Below, one piece after another: positions 6,460 through 10,732 of a stretch of 10,732 nucleotides of DNA. Every line of letters starts with the position of its first letter. Position 1 is the stretch's first letter. The notes under the pieces are model-generated. The model was not told where the DNA came from. It searched no databases and was given only the letters and a program-made list of their open reading frames with translations. Origin of the DNA: Gemmatimonadota bacterium (GTDB taxonomy: Bacteria > Gemmatimonadota > Gemmatimonadetes > Longimicrobiales > Gaopeijiaceae); contig JAUXEE010000035.1 in the NCBI GenBank assembly GCA_030618065.1, positions 1-10,732 on the forward strand, read 5' to 3'. A program made the position numbers and the translations under genes.

Positions 6460-6475
6460 TTTAGGCCAGCCTAAA
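6460..6475. promoter_or_regulatory. DtxR-family metalloregulator operator upstream of the feo operon
   Basis: The 16-bp inverted repeat TTTAGGC-CA-GCCTAAA is perfect in both 7-bp arms. The flanks add partial symmetry (AGG to the left, ACCT to the right with a 1-nt offset). It closely resembles the TTAGGxTxxxCTAA-type sites of DtxR, IdeR and MntR-like repressors. It is centred about 57 bp before the ATG of the DtxR-FeoA fusion gene, the right place for a promoter-blocking operator in the 138-bp gap after the cyclodeaminase gene. The TTGCGT at 6433-6438 is a possible -35 that would put the operator over the -10 region, but that promoter is weak by eye. The natural ligand is the protein encoded directly downstream. 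Confidence 0.75.
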
Positions 6476-6524
6476 ACCTCCTGACTGTCCCCATGCCCTC
6501 TGCGGGCCCCAATCCCCAAGACCC

Positions 6525-7550
6525 ATGGTTGACCCGGTCCTAGCACTCATCATTTTCGGCCTCCTGGTCCTGGTGGGCGCACTTCTCTTCTGGCCGAGAT
6601 GGGGCCTCGCCCCCCGTCTCCTCCGATTGTCCGGTATGTCGGAGCGAGTCCGGCTGGAAGATGCCCTGAAACACGTGTACAAGTGCGAATACGCCGGCCG
6701 ACCCTGCTCCGTGGCCTCCGTGGCTGGATCGGTGGGCGTCTCCCGGAGCCGGGCAATCCAACTGCTGGGGCGTTTGGAGGAGCTGGATTACGCCCGGGCC
6801 ATGCCGGATGGATTCGTTCTCACCGATGAAGGCCGGGACTACGCACTCCACATCGTCCGCACCCACCGGCTCCTGGAGAGGTATCTGGCCGACCGGACTG
6901 GAGTTTCTCCGGAGGAATGGCACGGCGAAGCGGAGCGTAGAGAGCACAAGCTCTCACCCGAGGAAAGGGAGTCCTTGGCGGCGAGGTTGGGCCATCCTCT
7001 CTACGATCCCCACGGGGATCCGATCCCAACGGCCGCCGGCGACCTGCCTCCCCGGACCGGGGTTCCCCTCACCGCTCTGGGGCCCGGGGACGTGGCTTCC
7101 ATCGTCCACCTGGGTGACGAGCCCCGGGAGATCTACGAAACCCTCACCCGTGCCGGCCTGACTCCACTCATGCTCGTCCGGGTTCTGGGAGTCAGCCCGG
7201 GAGAGGTGCGTTTCGAGGCATCGGGAAAAGAGTGCACACTCACCACCATTTTCGCTCGAAATGTCACGGTCGAGCTCCTGCCCGACGCGGAGTTGGATGC
7301 GTCGGTGGGTGGGACCCTGGCCGAGGTGGGCCAGGGGGAGACCGTCAGGGTTCTGGGTATTCACTCGGGTCTTCAGGGGCCCCAACGCCGAAGGCTTCTC
7401 GATTTGGGCCTGGTTCCCGGGACCCTGGTGGAAGCCGAGTTGTCCAGCGCCGGTGGAGATCCGGTGGCCTATCGAATCAGGGGTGCCCTCATCGCACTTC
7501 GCAGGGAACAGTCCCGATGGATCCAGGTTGATCGGCAGGTAGGTGCCTGA
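6525..7550 (+). CDS. Membrane-anchored DtxR/MntR-like metalloregulator fused to two FeoA domains
   Basis: The protein has 341 residues. Layout: a transmembrane helix at about 4-23 followed by a basic stretch (PRWGLAPRLLR), which puts the rest in the cytoplasm; a DtxR-type winged helix at about 40-105; the metal-binding/dimerisation domain at about 106-170; and FeoA-like SH3 domains at about 179-251 and 262-336, the second with the hallmark RRLLDLGLVPGT. In the metal domain, HRLLE (H114, E118) and WHGEAERREH (H133, E137, E140, H141) align with DtxR H79/E83 and H98/C102/E105/H106. E137 replaces Cys102 and D46 replaces Met10, both as in MntR. The protein probably represses its own operon through the operator at 6460-6475, while the FeoA domains may act on FeoB. 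There is no good Shine-Dalgarno before the ATG at 6525, so the start is somewhat uncertain, but this start gives the membrane helix. feoB follows after 2 nt. Confidence 0.88.
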   Translation: MVDPVLALIIFGLLVLVGALLFWPRWGLAPRLLRLSGMSERVRLEDALKHVYKCEYAGRPCSVASVAGSVGVSRSRAIQLLGRLEELDYARAMPDGFVLTDEGRDYALHIVRTHRLLERYLADRTGVSPEEWHGEAERREHKLSPEERESLAARLGHPLYDPHGDPIPTAAGDLPPRTGVPLTALGPGDVASIVHLGDEPREIYETLTRAGLTPLMLVRVLGVSPGEVRFEASGKECTLTTIFARNVTVELLPDAELDASVGGTLAEVGQGETVRVLGIHSGLQGPQRRRLLDLGLVPGTLVEAELSSAGGDPVAYRIRGALIALRREQSRWIQVDRQVGA

Positions 7551-7552
7551 CC

Positions 7553-9727
7553 ATGCCCGCGACTTCTATGCCGTTGACCCGCACCCGGGCACGCCGCGGG
7601 GAGGATCTCATCCCCTTGGGCCTCCAACCGGACCGGTGGGACTTTCTGGTGGCTCTGGCTGGAAACCCCAACACGGGAAAGAGCACCGTATTCAATGCTC
7701 TTACAGGCCTCCGCCAGCATACGGGGAATTGGCCCGGAAAGACTGTAGCCCGGGCGGAGGGGGTGTTTGCCCACGAGGGCCGGCGGGTGAAGGTCATTGA
7801 CTTGCCGGGTACCTACTCCCTTCAGGCGGGAAGCACCGACGAGGAGGTGGCTCGGGACTTCATTCTCTTCGGCCGCCCCGATGTGACGGTGGTAGTTGTG
7901 GACGCCACCCGGCTGGAACGGAACCTGAACCTTGTCCTCCAGATTCTTGAGATCACCCCCCGGGTCGTGGTCTGTCTGAACCTCATGGACGAGGCGAAGC
8001 GGCATGGGATCGCCCTGGATCCCAAGGCCCTCGAGAGCCGGTTGGGAATTCCAGTAGTCCCCACCGTCGCCAGGGAGAAGAAGGGGATCCCGGAGCTCTT
8101 GAAGGCTATCTACGGTGTGGCGACGGGAGAGGTGGAAACCTGCCCGTACCGTCTTCAAGAGCTTCCGAAGGACGTGGAGGCAGCCCTTGCCCGCCTCACT
8201 CCCGCCATCGAAGAGGCCGTACCAGGGATTCCCAACGCCCGTTGGGTGGCTCTCAGGCTCCTGAACGCCGACGAGAGTGTGGAGGACGCCTTTCGGAATG
8301 GAGAAATCGGTCCGGGATCCGACAGTGAGTCCCTTCTCCAACTGGCGACCTCACTGAGGTGGACTCTCCGTCCAGAGTTCCACGACCGCTTGACGGAGAG
8401 GCTCTTCGGGGTGGCACAGGAGATTGCCCAGGCCTCCATGACGGGAGGGTTGAAGCGGGCTCGTTTCGATTTCGACCGGAAGTTGGACAGCCTCCTTACC
8501 AGCCGGCGTTTCGGATTTCCCCTCATGCTCCTGACCCTGGCCGCCGTCTTCTGGATCACCATCGAGGGGGCCAACATTCCTTCGGCTTTCCTGGCTTCTG
8601 TCCTCATCGACGGCGCCCATCCCCTCCTGAAGGGACTCGGTGAGACCCTCGGATTTCCTTGGTGGATCAGCGGTCTCCTTTTCGACGGGATGTACCTGGC
8701 GACAGCCTGGGTGGTAGCCGTCATGCTTCCTCCCATGGCCATATTTTTCCCCCTGTTCACCCTCCTGGAGGATTTCGGGTATCTCCCCAGAGTGGCCTTC
8801 AACCTCGATTCCCTCTTCCGCAAGACGGGTGCTCACGGGAAGCAAGCCCTGACCATGTGCATGGGGTTCGGGTGTAATGCCGCAGGGGTCGTGGCGACCC
8901 GGATCATCGATAGCCCCAGGGAACGCCTCATCGCCATCATCACCAACAATTTTTCTCTCTGTAATGGACGATGGCCCACCCAGATCCTCATCGCATCCAT
9001 TTTCCTGGGGACGCTGGCTCCAGCCCATTGGGCAGGGATCCTCTCGGCGGGAGCTGTGGTCTTCGTAGCCCTCCTTGGAATCTTCTTCATGTTTCTCACC
9101 TCCTGGCTTCTTTCCAGGAGTGTTCTGAAAGGCGAAGCCACCACCTTCAGTCTGGAGCTTCCGCCCTACCGGCCCCCTCGGGTGCTCCAAACCCTGTACA
9201 CTTCTCTCATCGACCGGACGCTCATCGTCCTATGGCGAGCTGTGGTCTTCGCCCTCCCGGCAGGAGCCGTGATCTGGCTGGTGGCCAACATTCCGGTGGG
9301 CGAGGGAAGCCTGGCGGACTTTCTCATTGGTGGCCTTAATCCCGTCGGGCTTTTGTTGGGCCTGAACGGAGTCATCCTCCTGGCCTACCTGGTAGCTATC
9401 CCTGCCAACGAGATCGTGATTCCCACCATTCTCATGCTGACGGCGATGGCCCTTCCCGGGGCCGGCGCGGGTGAAGGGGTGGGGGTCATGTTCGAGCTGG
9501 GCTCGGGCGGTGCCGGGGATCTTTTGCGATTGGCGGGGTGGACGACCCTCACCGGCGTGAACCTCATGCTCTTCAGCCTCCTCCATAACCCCTGCTCCAC
9601 GACCCTCTACACGATCTATCAGGAGACAAAGAGCTGGCGGTGGACGGCTCTGTCCGGTGTATTGCCCCTTGTCTTTGGCTTCACCGTCACCTTCCTCGTG
9701 GCTCAGATCTGGAGATTGTTGGGTTAG
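7553..9727 (+). CDS. feoB: Ferrous iron transport protein B (FeoB)
   Basis: The protein has 724 residues and transports Fe(II) across the inner membrane. The N-terminal G domain shows G1 GNPNTGKS (37-44), switch I around GNWPGKT (58-64), G3 DLPG (83-86), G4 NLMD (143-146) and a G5-like TVAR (171-174). A helical GDI-like linker spans about 200-315. Multiple membrane helices follow from about 322 to 718, with the two Gate regions marked by GFGCNAAGVVATR (C441) and FSLCNGRWPTQI (C470). The conserved HNPCSTT (C681) is near the end. Gate 1 reads CNAAG rather than the CNVPA-like form of E. coli, and Gate 2 has the CNGR form seen in many FeoB proteins. The N-terminus is about 30 residues longer than a minimal G domain. 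A second in-frame ATG at 7568 is possible. The gene is tightly coupled to the upstream regulator-FeoA gene; no feoC is visible. Confidence 0.96.
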   Translation: MPATSMPLTRTRARRGEDLIPLGLQPDRWDFLVALAGNPNTGKSTVFNALTGLRQHTGNWPGKTVARAEGVFAHEGRRVKVIDLPGTYSLQAGSTDEEVARDFILFGRPDVTVVVVDATRLERNLNLVLQILEITPRVVVCLNLMDEAKRHGIALDPKALESRLGIPVVPTVAREKKGIPELLKAIYGVATGEVETCPYRLQELPKDVEAALARLTPAIEEAVPGIPNARWVALRLLNADESVEDAFRNGEIGPGSDSESLLQLATSLRWTLRPEFHDRLTERLFGVAQEIAQASMTGGLKRARFDFDRKLDSLLTSRRFGFPLMLLTLAAVFWITIEGANIPSAFLASVLIDGAHPLLKGLGETLGFPWWISGLLFDGMYLATAWVVAVMLPPMAIFFPLFTLLEDFGYLPRVAFNLDSLFRKTGAHGKQALTMCMGFGCNAAGVVATRIIDSPRERLIAIITNNFSLCNGRWPTQILIASIFLGTLAPAHWAGILSAGAVVFVALLGIFFMFLTSWLLSRSVLKGEATTFSLELPPYRPPRVLQTLYTSLIDRTLIVLWRAVVFALPAGAVIWLVANIPVGEGSLADFLIGGLNPVGLLLGLNGVILLAYLVAIPANEIVIPTILMLTAMALPGAGAGEGVGVMFELGSGGAGDLLRLAGWTTLTGVNLMLFSLLHNPCSTTLYTIYQETKSWRWTALSGVLPLVFGFTVTFLVAQIWRLLG

Positions 9728-9732
9728 GGAGG
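9728..9732 (+). promoter_or_regulatory. Ribosome binding site of the CYTH gene
   Basis: GGAGG with 6 nt to the ATG at 9739, lying directly after the feoB stop codon. It supports the 200-residue product rather than an in-frame ATG at 9640 inside feoB. Confidence 0.75.
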
Positions 9733-9738
9733 GAATCC

Positions 9739-10341
9739 ATGTCGCCCATTGAAAAAGAGACGAAACTGCTCCTCTCACCCGAGGACTACATGAGGATCCG
9801 GGAGGGGGGGCGCGTCGTGGAGTGCCGGGATCAACTGAACATCTACCTTCATGATCCCCTCCGTCTCAGGGAGGATCTGGGGTACTTCCGGGTCAGGTTC
9901 GAAAGAGGAAGAGATCCGGTGGCGACCCTCAAGATTCCGGTTGGTTGGAAAGGAGAGATGAGGGAAATGTTGGAAGTGGAACGCCCCCTCTCCGAGCTGG
10001 GGCCATCCCTTTTTCCCAGGCCTCGCCGTTGGGTGATGGTGAATACCGATGTGCCCGAAGGGTTCATGGAACACTTCCAGGGCCTGGGCATCAAACGGCT
10101 TCGACGCCTTGGATGGATGAGGAACCACCGGTGCGTCATCGCCTTGGAGGCCCTGGGCACGGTGGAGTTGGATCGGACCGTGCTCCCTGATGGGAAAGTT
10201 CACCATGAGGTGGAGATCGAAAACCCCTCTGAAGAGAAACACCAGGCCCTGGTGGAGAGGGTGAGAGTCCTGGCTCCATCAGCCAGCTTCTCAAAAGTCG
10301 GGAAATTCTCCCGATTCATGGCGGCTTTAGGGCTGGGTTGA
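9739..10341 (+). CDS. CYTH-domain protein (triphosphate tunnel metalloenzyme-like)
   Basis: The protein has 200 residues forming one CYTH domain. The N-terminal signature ExExK is present as E5-K6-E7-T8-K9, followed by QLNIYLHDP (32-40). Strands RVRFE (51-55) and TLK (63-65) supply basic residues, and a C-terminal acidic strand EVEIE is at 157-161 with basic K186/K189 beyond. These charged strands line the tunnel that binds triphosphates in the family. Known members are thiamine triphosphatases, inorganic triphosphatases and class IV adenylate cyclases, so a phosphohydrolase or cyclase acting on a triphosphate is likely, but the substrate cannot be told. The gene begins 11 nt after feoB and ends 2 nt before the stop codon of the convergent ParA-like gene. 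It is probably the third gene of the feo operon, an uncommon partner for iron transport. Confidence 0.8.
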   Translation: MSPIEKETKLLLSPEDYMRIREGGRVVECRDQLNIYLHDPLRLREDLGYFRVRFERGRDPVATLKIPVGWKGEMREMLEVERPLSELGPSLFPRPRRWVMVNTDVPEGFMEHFQGLGIKRLRRLGWMRNHRCVIALEALGTVELDRTVLPDGKVHHEVEIENPSEEKHQALVERVRVLAPSASFSKVGKFSRFMAALGLG

Positions 10342-10343
10342 GC

Positions 10344-10732
10344 CTACCCTTTGGTGAAGTACCCCTTCCCATCCCTCAGCCAACTCCTGATCTCCTGCCA
10401 TAGGGATTCATAGGCCACAGCGGGCTTTGAGCTCCGTGCGTAGCTGTGCAGGGGGGCTCGGCGGGCCCCCATCTGTTCTACGAGGCTCGAGTAGGGGATC
10501 TCGGTTTGGAGGAAGGGTATGGGAATCTCCTGGGCTAGCTCCGGCGTCCTCCTATGGAGGGATCTCCGTCGGTCAACCATGCAGAAGAAAGGATAGACGC
10601 CGATCTGCTTGCTCTTGATTCCCTTCAGAGCCTTGAGCAGTTGGAGAAGGGTCCGAAGGGAAAGGGGCGTCGGGACGGTGGGGACCAGAAGGACATCGGC
10701 AGCCCTGAACACACCTTCGGAAACCAGGGAGA
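10344..10732 (-). CDS. ParA-like ATPase, C-terminal part, 5' end outside window
   Basis: The frame is open from the right window edge to the TAG at 10346-10344, about 129 codons. The visible start, SLVSEGVFRAADVLLVPTVPTPLSLRTL, matches the region after the switch II (DxPP) segment of ParA/MinD-type ATPases. The later FFCMVDRRRSLHRR and IPYSSLVEQMGARRAPLHSYA are typical of small stand-alone ParA homologues. The GTG at 10712 is only a possible internal start; continuation upstream shows that the true start lies beyond the window. The Walker motifs are therefore not visible, and whether it acts in DNA, organelle or protein positioning cannot be judged. The gene converges on the CYTH gene with a 2-nt gap. 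Confidence 0.85.
   Translation of the reverse strand, partial: SLVSEGVFRAADVLLVPTVPTPLSLRTLLQLLKALKGIKSKQIGVYPFFCMVDRRRSLHRRTPELAQEIPIPFLQTEIPYSSLVEQMGARRAPLHSYARSSKPAVAYESLWQEIRSWLRDGKGYFTKG

Noticed and set aside
7469..8341. Minus-strand open frame (290 codons) opposite the start of feoB
   Set aside because: It covers the conserved G domain of FeoB on the other strand and shows low-complexity Gly/Arg/Pro-rich translation typical of shadows.

Overview
The window is gene-dense, high-GC bacterial chromosomal DNA with short intergenic gaps. It holds nine complete protein-coding genes and one partial gene at each edge. I see no RNA genes, insertion sequences, CRISPR arrays or phage genes. The organism cannot be named from this stretch alone. 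A DtxR-FeoA fusion next to feoB, a PadR/DUF4097 divergent pair and a Tat-exported racemase homologue would fit a Gemmatimonadota-like or other deep-branching Gram-negative bacterium, but that is only an impression.

Left part (1-4234): the 3' end of an M19 membrane dipeptidase runs rightwards and converges, with a 9-nt gap, on a leftward four-gene cluster. In transcription order the cluster is a PadR-family regulator (4234-3620), a Tat-exported alanine racemase homologue (3610-2366), an AmrS-type radical SAM enzyme (2331-1255) and a PflX-like radical SAM protein (1253-303). Gaps are 9, 34 and 1 nt, so it is very probably one operon. Its promoter region carries three tandem copies of a 10-bp palindrome at exact 12-bp phasing, a strong candidate PadR operator.

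Middle part (4235-6386): a 246-bp divergent intergenic region separates PadR from a rightward pair. The pair is a secreted DUF4097-type repeat protein (4481-5392) and an ornithine cyclodeaminase/mu-crystallin family dehydrogenase (5412-6386). The dipeptidase, racemase homologue and cyclodeaminase-like enzyme together suggest amino-acid or dipeptide metabolism. The DUF4097 protein and PadR suggest a cell-envelope response.

Right part (6387-10341): a ferrous-iron uptake operon. A near-perfect DtxR-family operator (6460-6475) precedes a gene for an unusual protein that joins an N-terminal membrane helix, a DtxR/MntR-like DNA- and metal-binding module and two FeoA-like domains. FeoB follows after 2 nt, and a CYTH-domain protein follows FeoB after 11 nt. 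The fusion probably both senses the metal and represses its own operon from the membrane, while its FeoA domains may act on FeoB.

Right edge (10344-10732): the C-terminal part of a ParA-like ATPase on the minus strand, its stop codon only 2 nt from the CYTH stop codon.

The most unusual items are the membrane-tethered DtxR-FeoA-FeoA protein with its operator, the phased triple palindrome upstream of PadR, and the racemase homologue with several substituted active-site positions inside a PadR/radical-SAM operon.
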